Positions 1 through 11,540 of a stretch of DNA of 64,000 nt are shown in pieces (the first letter of the stretch is position 1; every line of letters begins with the position of its first letter). A program made the translations under genes and the position numbers. The notes under the pieces were generated by a model. That model was not told the DNA's origin, searched no databases, and saw only the letters and a list, made by a program, of their open reading frames with translations. This stretch comes from Craspedostauros australis (lineage: Eukaryota; Bacillariophyta; Bacillariophyceae; Mastogloiales; Achnanthaceae), in contig JAMXDE010000006.1 of the NCBI GenBank assembly GCA_026770025.1, positions 3,292,001 to 3,356,000 on the forward strand, read 5' to 3'.

Positions 1-328
1 CCACAAAAAGCAAATTCGACCCACGAGGAAGTTGCATTCCAAACCAAACAGGATGATGGCACCTCATGCCCTCATGTACGCACCACGATCCTCCTCATCT
101 GTGCAATACTGCTGATTGAAACAGGCAATGACGGATGTGACAGCCTGGATGCTTGCCGTAGTCTGGCTGCGTTGCTCCTACCTGCGTGTTTGAATTGAAT
201 AGACAGCTGATTGATCGATCGATGATACCATCTCCCAGCATTGGTCAAGTTGTTTGCAGCGTTGCACTCGCAGTATCTGCTGTAACAGGGGTGTCCATCA
301 CAAGCCCACAATTCAGCTTACCTCCAAG
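1..328. other. upstream region of first gene
   Basis: No gene is supportable here. Short open frames exist on both strands but have no recognisable domains. The stretch ends in the context CAAGATGG, the proposed start codon of the next gene, so it probably contains its 5' leader and promoter. Confidence 0.4.
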
Positions 329-2443
329 ATGGCACAAATCCAAGTTGCTCGAGCTCAAAGGTGGTCACCCGCAGGAGATCACGCTGCTTACATCATCAAA
401 GGCTTCATCTCCAATCCTCCTCGCTTCCAACCAACCAAGGAAGGCTTCTCGAACTTCTGGGAGTCGCACGTCGAGTGGCACAGTCTCTACAGCCAAAAGA
501 ACACGAAGAAGAATTTTCTCAATTGTTGGGCCCGTCTGCTGAAGTTCCTCGAGAGTGGAAAAGGTGCGTCCGTTTTGTGATGTTCTCTGTTGTGACTATT
601 ATTGTGATCGCCGACTGTCCTGACATGCTCGTGAACCAAATCTCTTCTCACACAGCTCTGATTTGCTTCGCTGTGCACAGGATTTGGATCTGATTTTCGC
701 AAGAGGTGCGGTCTGGATTCCACAGAACGCCTCGCAGAGTTGCGTCAAGAACGCGGGATCAACCTCAACTACCGACCAGCACAAGGCGCTGTCAACAACA
801 CCAATGCCAATCACCCTCCTGCTGCTGATCTTGCTCGCGGTTCTTCTTCGGACGACGACGAAAGTTACCTTCCTTCTGTTCATTCTGATCGTCTCGGTTC
901 TGCTGTATCTTCAGACAGCTTGGAGCTCGACCCAGGATTCGTTGACGACGATCTCTCTCAAGCTACCCCACCATTCATTATGCCTCGTCGTGGAGTTCAA
1001 GGCCCTCGTGGACCCCCTGTCCGAGACGTGAACAAACCAACACCTCCTCCTGCCCCCAAGCGCGACGCCACACCCAACGACAAGACCATCGTGGATGCCA
1101 TGGGCAAGATGGGAATCCGTAGTGCAGATCGCGCCATGAGCCCTGCACTGGACATGGTCAAGCTCGGATCATTCACTGAACGTGCTTTTGATCCATTGAC
1201 AGCTGCAAATGGAACAGGGCGCTACCGGGAGGGGATTCACATGTTTGTGGTCCTGGACGCAAAGGTGGATCCAGATTCTGTGGCACTGTCTACAGAGGAT
1301 GAAGGATGGACACTGAAGCTGACCTACAAAGTGCCAAAGATGTACTTCACAGCAGAGTGCATCTACGGAGTCTATGGTTATGATAAGGATTTTTCTACAA
1401 GCCTTGCGGCAGCTAAGAATTATTTCCAGGACCTCGCTCGAAAGGTCACCGATGATGCAGGCGAGCTCGTCGTCAGCTGCCAGTTCAGCCTCCCAAGGAA
1501 GATCGACAGTCTCTTCCGCAATGTCAAGACCAAGGACCTCGAGGAGCCCAACTTTGAGATAGTTGAGAACTATCTCGGCACCACCACACTGGTGACATTC
1601 TGCTTTTTTCAAGAGAGCTTCAATCAGCAGCAGTTTGGGACGGCTGGTCGTCGTGGCGTCCGAGGCTTGGATGGGATGGTGTACTCCTTCAATCCCACCA
1701 TGCCTTTGCCTGCAGCCCCAACCGCACAAGGATTCGGATCCCACCCCTTTGGCCATCCTGCTCCAACCCAACCAGGCGGCGCCAGCGGCAACCATCATCC
1801 TGCTCCGTTTGGATCTCCGATTCCCAATTCTGGTGGCGGGTTTGCCAGCCCTGCAGCAACCACCCAGAATGCTGCCCAGACTGCTGCGATTCGCCAGCAG
1901 ATGGAGCGCGAGGCCGCGGCCCAAGTTGCTCGAGCGCAAGAGCTAGCTCGCAAGGAACGGGCCGAATGCGAGGCTCTCTTGCGTGCGGCAAAAGAGCGCT
2001 CCCAGCTTGATGCCCAGGCCAAGGCCCGAATTGAGCATGAAGCTCGAACCCAGTTCGAGGCCATGCGCAACGAAGCTCTTGCTCGTGAGCAGCATGCGCA
2101 GGCCCGGCTGGCTGAGCTTGAGGCGCAGCTCCTTCAAGCTCACACCAACGCATCCCTGGCTGCCCACAGCTCCAGCGGGTTGCCTGGTGGTGGCGTTCCC
2201 GACCCAGTCTGGAGCTCTTCTCAATCCAGCAGTGCTGGGAGCTCCATCCCCACTGTCGAGATGGAGATGACACCTCTGACGGGTTCTGTGCGCCCCCGCA
2301 ATGGTGAGGACGCCCCGCGTCGTGATGATGTGCTCCGCCTGAAAGTGGATGAGGTATCAGGCGGGGCTGCAGCAGGAATGCCTGATGGAGTGAATGGCAG
2401 TGTTGTGTCTGCCGATGCAACAGGGCACACTGTGAACGCCTAA
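329..2443 (+). CDS. unrecognised protein with C-terminal coiled coil, two exons
   Basis: I do not recognise the family. The model joins 329-563 to 681-2443 across a GT-AG intron and encodes about 665 residues; both exons are then in one frame. The ATG at 329 has a good context (CAAGATGG) and begins MAQIQVARAQRW. Residues ~80-160 are Ser/Asp-rich. A folded part runs ~250-400 (GIHMFVVLDAKVDPDSVALS through the LVTFCFFQES stretch). A Pro/Gly/Gln linker follows, then a long Ala/Glu/Arg/Gln coiled coil at ~475-560 (QQMEREAAAQVARAQELARK) and a Ser/Gly tail. There is no signal peptide or membrane segment, so it is probably cytosolic or nuclear. It could be one of the multicopy conserved hypothetical proteins found in diatoms; I cannot assign a function. 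Confidence 0.7.
564..680 (+). other. spliceosomal intron in the first gene
   Basis: It begins GTGCGT and ends GTGCACAG. Removing 117 bases joins a codon split after its first base and restores one frame (ESGK-GFGSDF). Without splicing, the upstream frame stops at 580. Confidence 0.7.
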
Positions 2444-2461
2444 GTGCAGCGCAACGCAGCA

Positions 2462-2533
2462 CACCGCATCAGCCTGGATGCGTCAACAACAACAACAACA
2501 AAATCACCGCATCAGCGTGAATGCGTCAACACC
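2462..2533 (+). repeat. two imperfect direct repeats, each a small hairpin, after the stop codon
   Basis: Two ~26-base copies (starting near 2462 and 2503) share CACCGCATCAGC(C/G)TG(G/A)ATGCGTCAACA and are separated by a CAA tract. Each holds an inverted GCATC/GATGC (or GCATT) pair that could fold into a short stem-loop. They lie 20-90 bases after the stop of the upstream gene, so they are probably in its 3' UTR. Confidence 0.5.
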
Positions 2534-3355
2534 AGAAACATCACACGAGAAGCAGCAAAGCACACAGAAATCACAGACAGAGAGCACTACTCCCCAGAGT
2601 AGATCACACAGAATAACGACAACAGTACGAACAAAACCAAAACAAACACCAAAAAACAACGAAAACAACAGAAACAGAAACACAAAGGAGAGAACTAACT
2701 AAGTACTCAATAGTAGTAGGAACAAACAAAGTACCATGATGGGTGCAAACCACATATTTATGTCTAATCAAGTACTTAGTCTTGCCAATTCCGACATAAA
2801 AAGTAAGCTTTTCTCCTTTTCCGACAACTCCCAGAGACGCAAACAGAACAATCAAACACAAGGGTGCGAGCAACTTCAAACAACGCGAAGACCAACCACA
2901 CATTTTTTGAAACCAAAGATACCATCCAATCACGAATCGGTCACGCAAAACCGTTGTTTTGCACAACTCTCCGTGATTGATCAACAGCGACTCTACATGT
3001 GGGACTTGCTAACTATGGTTTAAAAGTTGCGGTAAGTTAGAGTATATCTGTAATAAAACGGCACGGATTTGTTTGATCCTTTCTGAACGGAGATGAAGGA
3101 TGTACTAATAGATCGACCCAGTCGATTCTTTTCATCTTCATCCATGACACAAATGCACAACACGCACACGATCGTGCACAGACACGCCACATTTCTTTCC
3201 CACACAACACTGTTGCCATACGCACGAGCCGCTTGTATCGCAACACGAGTAATCAGGGATTGATGGTATAATCGTACCTACATTCTCTACTCATGTTTAT
3301 GTTCAGGTTCATTCACTCATTCATTGTGATACTCTATACCTACATGTGCGTGACT
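2534..3355. other. intergenic region between convergent genes
   Basis: This A/C-rich stretch separates the first gene (plus) from the anoctamin gene (minus). I see no coding sequence. It should hold the 3' UTRs of both genes. Confidence 0.5.
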
Positions 3356-6300
3356 TCACGCGTGGTAGAGACCGCTGGCATCTTCTTCGGAAGAATGGAT
3401 CGTTTGGAGCAGGCCCTCTGATCGTGGGAATGCTCCTCCTTGGTTGTTCAACCCGCTCCGATGAACCGAGTGGCTGTTTCTGTTGTTGCTGCCACTTTCT
3501 TCAACAACAACAGGAGCAGCAGGAGCAGCAACAGCAGCGGAAGTACTGTGGCCCTGCCCCTGGATGTTGCGATTCAAAGTGCGATCGTGGTCATAGATCC
3601 TGTCTGCGTTGGTAACGTGAATGTTGCCACGAGCATTGACGTGCATATTGCCGCTGCCGCTGCCGTTGGCATACACACGACCATCACTATGACCATTGCC
3701 ATGGCTGTTTTGACCGTAGCTACCCTCCTCGAAGGTTCCGCTGCCGCCTGGCAGCCACAATTGCGATCCCGTCTTGCGAATCTTCGGACGGCGCTTGCGA
3801 TTCCTCGCCATCAGGGTATAGTTGCGCTCACGCTCTGCCCTGTGCTGCTCACGGCGCATGTCGTCCCGCACCGACTTCGGGAAAGCCGAGATGGTCGTCT
3901 GCATAACGTACTTGATGAGGAGCATGACGTGTTCCCACGCCACCACAACTCCAAACAACCCGGCAGGGCCAATCTGCTTGGCCAGCCAGGCAAAGTTGGA
4001 GTTGGTAAAGCCCATCAACCAGCAGTTGGTCAGGATTGCAATGACGGCGACGATGTGCAGGAGGTGCTCCCAGACGCCCATGCCACCAGTTTGCTGCGCC
4101 AGTGGTCGGCGTCGCACCTTGCAGATCTTGTAGGCATCGAACCGCATGCTGAGCAGGCAGTTCACCAGGCAGAAGAATGGGATCAGCGGCATCACGACGC
4201 TGAAGCATGCCACGAAGGAGAACTGGACCACGGCGGTCATGTACTCGGGAAAGCTCGTATGCGGAGGGTTCATGACCTCGAACCAAATGTCGTCCTGTGC
4301 CTGATCCAGCAGGATCCGCTTGTTGATGAGCTCGATTTCACGTCGCTTCTTCGCCTCCTCGGTCTCGAGATCCTCCGATGCATCTTCCGCGCACTCGATC
4401 TGCCTGAGGGCCCTCCGGAGCATGCGATTGTAGAGGAATCTCCGAATCTGACGGACCAACATGAAGAAGTACACCTGCAGAAGGATCTGGAACCAATGAG
4501 ACACCGTGGTGTAGATCAGAAGACTCGTTCCCATTCGCACGATTCCGTTCCGGATGCTCTCGTCGCTGCCGATGGACAGGTACGCGTAGTAGTACACCGT
4601 TCCGAACTGACTCACGAATCGGAAGGTAAACACCTTGATGATCAGCGCTGCTCTGTATTCAGACTCGGTGCGGTAGTTCTCGAAGTTGTTGAGCATGACG
4701 GACACGTTCATGAGGATGAGGTTGAGGATAGGGATGCACAGACCGAGGGCGACTGGGAGCGCCCCCATCAGCAACCATATAGTGCCATCTAGCATCATGT
4801 CTCTCGTCAGCTCCACCTTCTCCGCCCGCAACGGCGTCAGGATGGCATCCGTCGAAAAGGTCACCTTGTACGGCTCGGTGGAGTTGGCCGAATTCAGTTG
4901 CGCAATGTAGTTGGCAAGCTGCAGATCGCGGTTGGCGTGCACCATCATGATGAGCAGCATGGCGAATGCGGCAAACAAAAGGCTGACGGGCAGGCTGATG
5001 GCGTACTTGATCCAGCGCTTCCAGTTGGGGTACTTCACCACCCACTCCTTCGTCACATCGTCCTGCACGTACGTTCCGTGGAATTCGGGCCTCGTGGTTT
5101 CCTGCACCTTGTGATCGATCGTTCCCCACCTGTAGGCGAGAAAGTTGGAACGTTGCTGCCAGGTCACCAGCACAACGAACGTCCAAAGCATGACGATGAT
5201 GGAGAATATCGGCCGGATGGGATGGTCCATGTTGTTGGACAGGATTTGGATTGTGATGACGATGAATCCGAACACGCTGAGAATGACGAGGTGTGCTGCG
5301 ACGTGCTGCAACCACGCGAAGTAGAATGACACCTGCTCGCCGAAGTAATCCTCGATGGAGTCCAGAGGCTGATAGAACGCGCCGACGAAGAGACGTTTGA
5401 AGAAGTTTGGCGGACGTCTCTCAATTGATGCGCTGTGATGGTTTGGATTCTGGTTCTGACCTGTCTGGTGGTGATTGTGATGGTAGTGCTGCTGATTGTC
5501 TTGCCGAATGCGCTGACTGCCCTGCTTGGCGCCTTGGTTGTTGCCGTGCTGGTTGCCTTGGTCGTGCAAGTGTGCATCGTTGACAGTGTCGAATTTCTTG
5601 TCCAGCAACGTCACGGTGTCATCCATCCCATCATCCATGTCCTGCTCGACGGAGAGGCCGCGTCCGTCTCTGCCCGTCCAGTGACTTCGGCACCAGAAGA
5701 ACACCCAGGTCTGGTACAGCGGCTCCAGCTTGGAATGTATATGCAGCGGCACACGAGCCTCGATCATCTTGCCCACATCAGTCGTTGCCCCCAGTTCTGC
5801 GCCGGAATCTCGGATGCGTGAGCCAACGATGAAGTCGATGATCATCTGCCGGTCCTTCGATCGCAACAGCGAGGCTGGCTTGCCCAGGAACTCGGAGGGA
5901 CAGTCCAGCGCGTCGTACCGCGGCTTGAAGATGTCAACCGTGTCCTCACGGAAGGGAGCGTACTGTCCGTCATGCGTCTTCAGCTTCACCCGCAGAACTT
6001 CCGCAACATCGATCAGCCTATCCTCAGGACAGCTCAGCTTGATCATCACGCGGTTGTTGCTGACAGCATAAATGCGTTGCGTTTCCAACCCGGCAAGACG
6101 CAGGCGGCTCCAGATCTGCGTGCCGGGGGAGGAGAATCCCAGGAAGTAGTCCGAGGGCGGAGGCTTGGACCCCTTCTTCATCGATCCGACCATGTACGTT
6201 GTATCCAACGATCTCCATCTCACCACCATCCGTTCCAAGCAACCGACGGTGGCCGGCTCTTGGAATTCGTTGCGGTGCAGCATGTTCTCGACTTCGTCGT

Positions 6301-9300
6301 TGCCGTTGGTGGTGCTTGGGTCGCGCGTCCTGGCCATGCCGCCTCCGATACCGGCACGCCTCTGCGCCGCAAAGCGGCCAACTGCGGCATCACGGTGCAG
6401 CAGAAGGAATCCGCGGAAGATGAGCCAATACTCGCCTTCGGTCGCAGCTTCGAAGTCGATGGATTTGAACTGGATGTCATTGCCCTCGCCGCTGTACCAT
6501 TTGTTTTCATTAACTTCGACGGCGTCCTTCTGCGACTTGCCCGTGAATCGGTTACCGACGATGGTGATCAGCGAGAACGTATGGGGCGTGTAATGCAGCG
6601 ACTTGGACTTCCGCAGCGTCGCCGATCCGAGCTCGTTGCGTCGTGACCGAGGGTCGGGATGCTGCGCTGGGTGGACGGCAACGACGTCGGACGTTCGCAC
6701 AATGCCGCTGTTGGCGGCCTTGATGGAGACCTGCGCGAGGCGCCGGGCTCCATTGTTCTGCTTGATCTTGTCACGGTAACGCTGTGCCGCGACGTGGTCG
6801 GGGACGGCGAACTTGTGAATCGACGTATCATTGCTGTCGGGCTGATCGAGGCAGGCCCATTCCTTCGTGATGCCACGGATGGCGATGGGGTCGGAAGAGT
6901 TTCCGATATTCCGATTGTACCTGATGCGCTGCTCCTTGAATCCCACCATGGCCTCAGATGCATCGATGAGCTGGTGCTGGATGGTGTCGCCATCATCGGT
7001 GGAGAAGATCTTGCAGTATATGGCCGTCTTGTTGGGACGGTGACGGCGCACGACGATGCCGCGCTTCAGGGCCGACAGGAACTGGAGCATGCCATTGGTG
7101 CGTGCGGCAATGCCTCTGGGGATCACGTGATTGGGAATCTCGTCGATACGCAGCTCATTCGGGTTCCTGTTCTCATCATTTTGAATTGGCGTGGCAGACT
7201 CCATCTCGCACAGGGGATCTTCCTTTGCCACTGGCGTCGAGTTGATTGGCAGCTTCTTCTTGGTGAAGTTGCCCCTGGTCAAGGAATGGACCGGTGGGGA
7301 CAATCGATTGGCGGCTTCGCCGATGGTTCTGTTGCCCCATCGTCGCCGTGCGGAAGACATCGATGGGCGGGGTCCCATGGACTTGCGAAAGTTCTCACCT
7401 GGAGTGTTGATGGGCAGGCCGGAATTGTTCAGAGCATCTCCATCGACGGGGCTGACAACTGCCTTTTCAAACATAGAGAGTCGCTTTGGGTTCCTGGTGA
7501 AAGTCGACGTGGACACTCGTCTTGACGAGGAATGTGGTGGTGGCGGAGTCTCGAGGTCCATGAAGATGGGGCTCTTCGGCGTTCGGTTCTTCCTATCGCT
7601 GCCACCACCTCTTCTGCGATGGATGCCGGTGTTTGGGGTTGCGTAATCCGGAGATTTCATCGGACTTTGCAACGCCGTGGTTTCATTCTGCATCTGGAGG
7701 TGCTGGCTCTGGATGTACTTCCCGTACGACGCTTCGGAGTCGTCGGAGGATCTGGTGGAGCATGTTTCCAGGGAGCAGATGTTCTGCAGGGACATGGTCT
7801 TGGAAATGTCACCATCGCCATCCTCACCGAGGTGCTCGACGCGGAAATCAAGGAGCTCCGACCAGTACCTGTAGGACTCCTGCGGCGTGAGGATGATGCA
7901 AAAGTCATAGTACTGCTGTCTTTCGAAATTCCTCTCCGGATCATTCTGCCACGGCCCCAGCTTCTCCTGATGCCTCGCTCTGAGTGTCTTGAGGTCGTTC
8001 ACCATCCCAGCTCCCGGTGATGGAGGTGGTGGGACGTAGGTGTTACCAAGCCTGCGGGCGTTGGTGGATCCGAGCGAACCGAATACTTGGCTCAGATGCT
8101 GCCGCGTCGTCCTGGAGATGTACGCTGACTTGTTCTTGATGTGCCGCATGAAGTTTCCTTGCTGGAACACTGCCGAAAGGCCCTGGGTGCTGCCGCCGGT
8201 CTTGTCATCGTGACCGATGCCATGGTCAGCGCCCGACTGGATTGAGATCTGCGATGATGCATGTTTGTGCTCGTACTGTTCATGATGTCGATGTTGTTGT
8301 GGTTGCAGTTGTAGTTGTTGCTGTTGCTGCTTGGTTCGTGAGGCAGAACTGAATCGGCCACCAATCTCCATGCCCTCCAGTGGCAAGGCAGAAGATTCAT
8401 CGGTGTTCATGGAATAGGCGTTAGCTCGTGCCTGCTGTCTTTGTGCGTGATGGCGGGCTGGAGTGATCGCACCCGGGCCTCCAATGACCTCACCGTGCAG
8501 AATGGAGAGGCTCGTGGATGAGCGGTAGGACATGTACGACTTGGTACCGCTGCGGCTGCTGGTCACTGTCGGATTGCTGTTCGCGCTGTCAGAGAACTGT
8601 GAAGAGTCTGCCGGCGATTGAACCTGCATGCGACCAACCCTCTTGGTTTGCGGTGTTCGTGTGACGCCGTAGTGTGATGGGATGAATGATGGCACGCTGC
8701 TATCCTGCGAATGGTCCGCATCAGCAGCATCAATATCGTCAATATCATCAACTGCATATCCTCCGTTGTTGAATTGGGCAATGCCCTTGTCGGCAGCATT
8801 GCCACCTCGTTTGTAGCTGTTGCCGTTACCATTGCCATTGCCGTTACCATTGCCATTACTATTGGCCAAGCCTTCTTCATCGTGATGCCCAGCCTGGTGC
8901 CCAACCTGACGTTGAGCCTGATGGGTTGCGTGATGATGGTTGTGATGATGCCGATTCCTGGCCAGATCTGCTGGTTTGAGGTCGGCATGGCGTGGCACTT
9001 CTTTGCCTTCGGGCGTCAAAGGCACGGCCTCCATCGTGGCCATCGGTGTGATGGGGTTGCCTTGCGCCAAGTCCTTGGTCCTGCTGACGTCGGAGTGCAG
9101 ACTGGAACGCCCTGCGGCATGCACCGCATCTCGACCACTGCTGCGCAAGCTGGATCTGTGCTGCGTCGATCTGCGGCCTCCGAAGGCGGTGCTGTCCTCG
9201 AATTCGCTTTCACTTTCGCTGTAGCCGTGAGAGTTGACGTTGCTCATGCTCCCGAACCCGCTTGCAGCATCCGCAAAGCCCACGAGAGACTCGTCTCCGA

Positions 9301-9538
9301 GGTCGATGTTGGCCTCATGCTGGAACATGGGAGATCGGCTTGGTCCCAGATTGGTGGTGCTTGGGTTGGTTGGCAGGGCGTTGCGTCGTTGGTTTGGCGT
9401 GGATGGAATTGCATTCCTTCCATGAGGGCCGACGAAACCTCCACGATCAGCGGCGCCATCGTCGCCATTGTGGCCATCGCCATCGCCATCGCCATCGCCA
9501 TGGTGCTGATGCTTCTTCTTCCTTGACAGCCTCATCAT
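3356..9538 (-). CDS. anoctamin (TMEM16) family membrane protein with giant N-terminal extension
   Basis: A 2060-residue single-exon protein; most anoctamins have 650-1000 residues. The anoctamin core lies at ~1380-1910. It begins YFGEQVSFYFAWLQ and holds the family hallmarks NNFENYRTESEY, FPEYMTAVVQF, MRFDAYKICKVRRRP and ILTNCWLMGFTN, with about ten hydrophobic segments. Just upstream, ~1180-1370 resembles the cytosolic N-terminal domain of the family. Residues 1-1100 are mostly disordered: DG repeats from the start, an NG run near 230, a Gln-rich tract near 400. The family includes Ca2+-activated phospholipid scramblases and chloride channels. Aligned by eye to TMEM16A, two acidic Ca2+ ligands remain (first Glu of EYM, Asp of MRFD), but EYME is EYMT and the other TM8 Glu is Ser, so Ca2+ gating may be altered. 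The ATG at 9538 opens the frame; later starts cannot be excluded. Confidence 0.9.
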   Translation of the reverse strand: MMRLSRKKKHQHHGDGDGDGDGHNGDDGAADRGGFVGPHGRNAIPSTPNQRRNALPTNPSTTNLGPSRSPMFQHEANIDLGDESLVGFADAASGFGSMSNVNSHGYSESESEFEDSTAFGGRRSTQHRSSLRSSGRDAVHAAGRSSLHSDVSRTKDLAQGNPITPMATMEAVPLTPEGKEVPRHADLKPADLARNRHHHNHHHATHQAQRQVGHQAGHHDEEGLANSNGNGNGNGNGNGNSYKRGGNAADKGIAQFNNGGYAVDDIDDIDAADADHSQDSSVPSFIPSHYGVTRTPQTKRVGRMQVQSPADSSQFSDSANSNPTVTSSRSGTKSYMSYRSSTSLSILHGEVIGGPGAITPARHHAQRQQARANAYSMNTDESSALPLEGMEIGGRFSSASRTKQQQQQLQLQPQQHRHHEQYEHKHASSQISIQSGADHGIGHDDKTGGSTQGLSAVFQQGNFMRHIKNKSAYISRTTRQHLSQVFGSLGSTNARRLGNTYVPPPPSPGAGMVNDLKTLRARHQEKLGPWQNDPERNFERQQYYDFCIILTPQESYRYWSELLDFRVEHLGEDGDGDISKTMSLQNICSLETCSTRSSDDSEASYGKYIQSQHLQMQNETTALQSPMKSPDYATPNTGIHRRRGGGSDRKNRTPKSPIFMDLETPPPPHSSSRRVSTSTFTRNPKRLSMFEKAVVSPVDGDALNNSGLPINTPGENFRKSMGPRPSMSSARRRWGNRTIGEAANRLSPPVHSLTRGNFTKKKLPINSTPVAKEDPLCEMESATPIQNDENRNPNELRIDEIPNHVIPRGIAARTNGMLQFLSALKRGIVVRRHRPNKTAIYCKIFSTDDGDTIQHQLIDASEAMVGFKEQRIRYNRNIGNSSDPIAIRGITKEWACLDQPDSNDTSIHKFAVPDHVAAQRYRDKIKQNNGARRLAQVSIKAANSGIVRTSDVVAVHPAQHPDPRSRRNELGSATLRKSKSLHYTPHTFSLITIVGNRFTGKSQKDAVEVNENKWYSGEGNDIQFKSIDFEAATEGEYWLIFRGFLLLHRDAAVGRFAAQRRAGIGGGMARTRDPSTTNGNDEVENMLHRNEFQEPATVGCLERMVVRWRSLDTTYMVGSMKKGSKPPPSDYFLGFSSPGTQIWSRLRLAGLETQRIYAVSNNRVMIKLSCPEDRLIDVAEVLRVKLKTHDGQYAPFREDTVDIFKPRYDALDCPSEFLGKPASLLRSKDRQMIIDFIVGSRIRDSGAELGATTDVGKMIEARVPLHIHSKLEPLYQTWVFFWCRSHWTGRDGRGLSVEQDMDDGMDDTVTLLDKKFDTVNDAHLHDQGNQHGNNQGAKQGSQRIRQDNQQHYHHNHHQTGQNQNPNHHSASIERRPPNFFKRLFVGAFYQPLDSIEDYFGEQVSFYFAWLQHVAAHLVILSVFGFIVITIQILSNNMDHPIRPIFSIIVMLWTFVVLVTWQQRSNFLAYRWGTIDHKVQETTRPEFHGTYVQDDVTKEWVVKYPNWKRWIKYAISLPVSLLFAAFAMLLIMMVHANRDLQLANYIAQLNSANSTEPYKVTFSTDAILTPLRAEKVELTRDMMLDGTIWLLMGALPVALGLCIPILNLILMNVSVMLNNFENYRTESEYRAALIIKVFTFRFVSQFGTVYYYAYLSIGSDESIRNGIVRMGTSLLIYTTVSHWFQILLQVYFFMLVRQIRRFLYNRMLRRALRQIECAEDASEDLETEEAKKRREIELINKRILLDQAQDDIWFEVMNPPHTSFPEYMTAVVQFSFVACFSVVMPLIPFFCLVNCLLSMRFDAYKICKVRRRPLAQQTGGMGVWEHLLHIVAVIAILTNCWLMGFTNSNFAWLAKQIGPAGLFGVVVAWEHVMLLIKYVMQTTISAFPKSVRDDMRREQHRAERERNYTLMARNRKRRPKIRKTGSQLWLPGGSGTFEEGSYGQNSHGNGHSDGRVYANGSGSGNMHVNARGNIHVTNADRIYDHDRTLNRNIQGQGHSTSAAVAAPAAPVVVEESGSNNRNSHSVHRSGLNNQGGAFPRSEGLLQTIHSSEEDASGLYHA

Positions 9539-11540
9539 CGTCTACGAGCTGCGCCGTTTTCGCTTTGCGCAGGTATGGGATGATGAGTGTGAATGGTACC
9601 TCTTCGTCCCAATTCTATAATGTAATGAAATATGATTGGACTATTGCGATGGTGTATGTATGTACATGGGATGGATTGTGGGTTTGTGATGCATTGTTGG
9701 CAACAAGCGTTTTGAATGCCGCCATCCGTGGTGCCGCCATCCACGGTGCCATCATCCACAGTGACACCACCACCACCACCACCACCCCCACCAATGAACA
9801 AACACCAGTATTGGCAACGCCAGAGTAGGCGCATGAGTGTGGACGTTTCGAACGAAGAACAAAAGCCACGAAAACAAGCACCTTTTGTGAGGAAGGCGAG
9901 AAAAACGGAGCCGACGAGATGGCTGGTACGAGCGCGACAGGCGCTGTCACATGGAGAATTGACAGACTGGCGGTGTCATTGCGACGAATTCAAAATTTGA
10001 TTTCACAAACTGACATGTTGGTTCGACCGTTATATGAATCGCATGAATCGAACGGGAATCACCAACTGCACTTGGCTCGGACAGACATGAATCGAAACTT
10101 GTTGTATATCGCACGGTAACCACATCACGTGAATGTCGGACAAACAGACAGAGTGACATCGAATTGGCTTTCCCCAGCGTTTCACTTCGAAATGCGACTC
10201 AACAGGAGGGAAGTGCCGTTTGGAATGGAGGGTTTTGATTGGACGATTGTGACGAGCATGCCGAATGCTGACACGTCACAGTCCGCGTCTGGAGACCCCA
10301 ACGGAAGATGAGTGTTGTGCGTGTTGGATTCACTCGACCACAACAAGAAGCGGATGAATCTGTGCAACGGATCGATAGTACTTGTATAGACCTCAATTGA
10401 GACACACGACCCAATCCAACAGACACGGTGACGACATGCGGAGACGCAGAAACACGAAGAAAGCACGAGAGAAAACGCGGACAAGGCAAAACGCTGGCGA
10501 ATTGCCCGAACTGGGAAAGTCCCAACGGAAGCGGACATGGCGCGACGTGACAAAGCGCGGCGCGGGAGCACGCAGTTGTTGACCGCGACAAATGCTGCAA
10601 ACACATCACCGTTCCTGGTTTCGCTACCTTTCCAAGACAGCGAACGTGCACCCACGAGCTATGGAACTCGCAACTGGCAGGGTGGCGCAGCGATTTGGCC
10701 TCTCCTGCTCTCTCCTCTCTGTTTGGCACCAACATCACTGCTACCATCACCAACATCGACATCGTTGGTTCCAACGAGTTCCACCCACACAGGCACCCGT
10801 TCGTGCTCAGCGAGTCTTGATCTTGGCTCCTTCTGCTTCGGAAGCAAGTCGAAGAGAGAGCAAGAGGTGAAGACAAAAGAAGGAGCAATCGCGGCACCAT
10901 CCTTCGATTGACAACACTCGCATCGATCGCGCTTGCGTTGATCGCATCTGCGAAAGGATCTTGCAGATCGTGAGCACCAGCCGCAAAACAAAGCAAGTCT
11001 GAGGCGAAGCGCTGCGCGTGTTATCGCGGGAGATTGCATTCATCACATCGCAACACTTGGCACCTGCAGATAGCACATTGCATTGCGTTGCGTTGTAACT
11101 AGCATTTGTGTGACATCATCCCTTGTGCACAAGAGGGTGTTGCCGATCAAGAGGAGAATCAGATTGAGCAGAGTTGAGCAGCGTTGAGCAAAGCAATCTG
11201 TGCGAAACTCTTTCATTGGTGTTCCCACTGCGCGCGCATCCGAACATCTCAGACATCAAACAGACCAAGACTCAGGCTGAACCCAGCACAACTCAACGCA
11301 ACTCAGCACAACTCAACGGGATTCCACAGGATCAAGCAACGTTTGAGAACAGCACCACAGACAGCACCACAGAAAGAAGCAGCTGAGGGCCTTCCCCCAA
11401 CTTCCCACCAAACACACTCAAGCAGACAATCATACAAGTGAACAAGCACTCAATCATACAAGTGCACAAGCATACTATACACCTTTCTCTCCTCTCTAGA
11501 CAAGTATTATACCTGCACAACACACGATAAGAGCTGAATC
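9539..11540. other. intergenic region between divergent genes
   Basis: About 2 kb lies between the starts of the anoctamin gene (minus) and the USP32-like gene (plus), so it should contain both promoters. A CAC/CCA microsatellite sits at ~9765-9793. The longest open frame (10199-10996, minus) has no recognisable domain and a composition unlike a protein. The end (11240-11530) is rich in CAA and ACA like other leaders in this window. Confidence 0.5.

Noticed and set aside
3440-4792. Long plus-strand open frame (450 codons) over the anoctamin core
   Set aside because: It is antisense to transmembrane and anoctamin motifs on the minus strand and has an Asp/His-rich composition typical of antisense reading.
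10199-10996. 265-codon minus-strand open frame between the anoctamin and USP genes
   Set aside because: Ser/Arg/Cys-rich, no recognisable domain, overlapped by open frames on other strands; probably chance.
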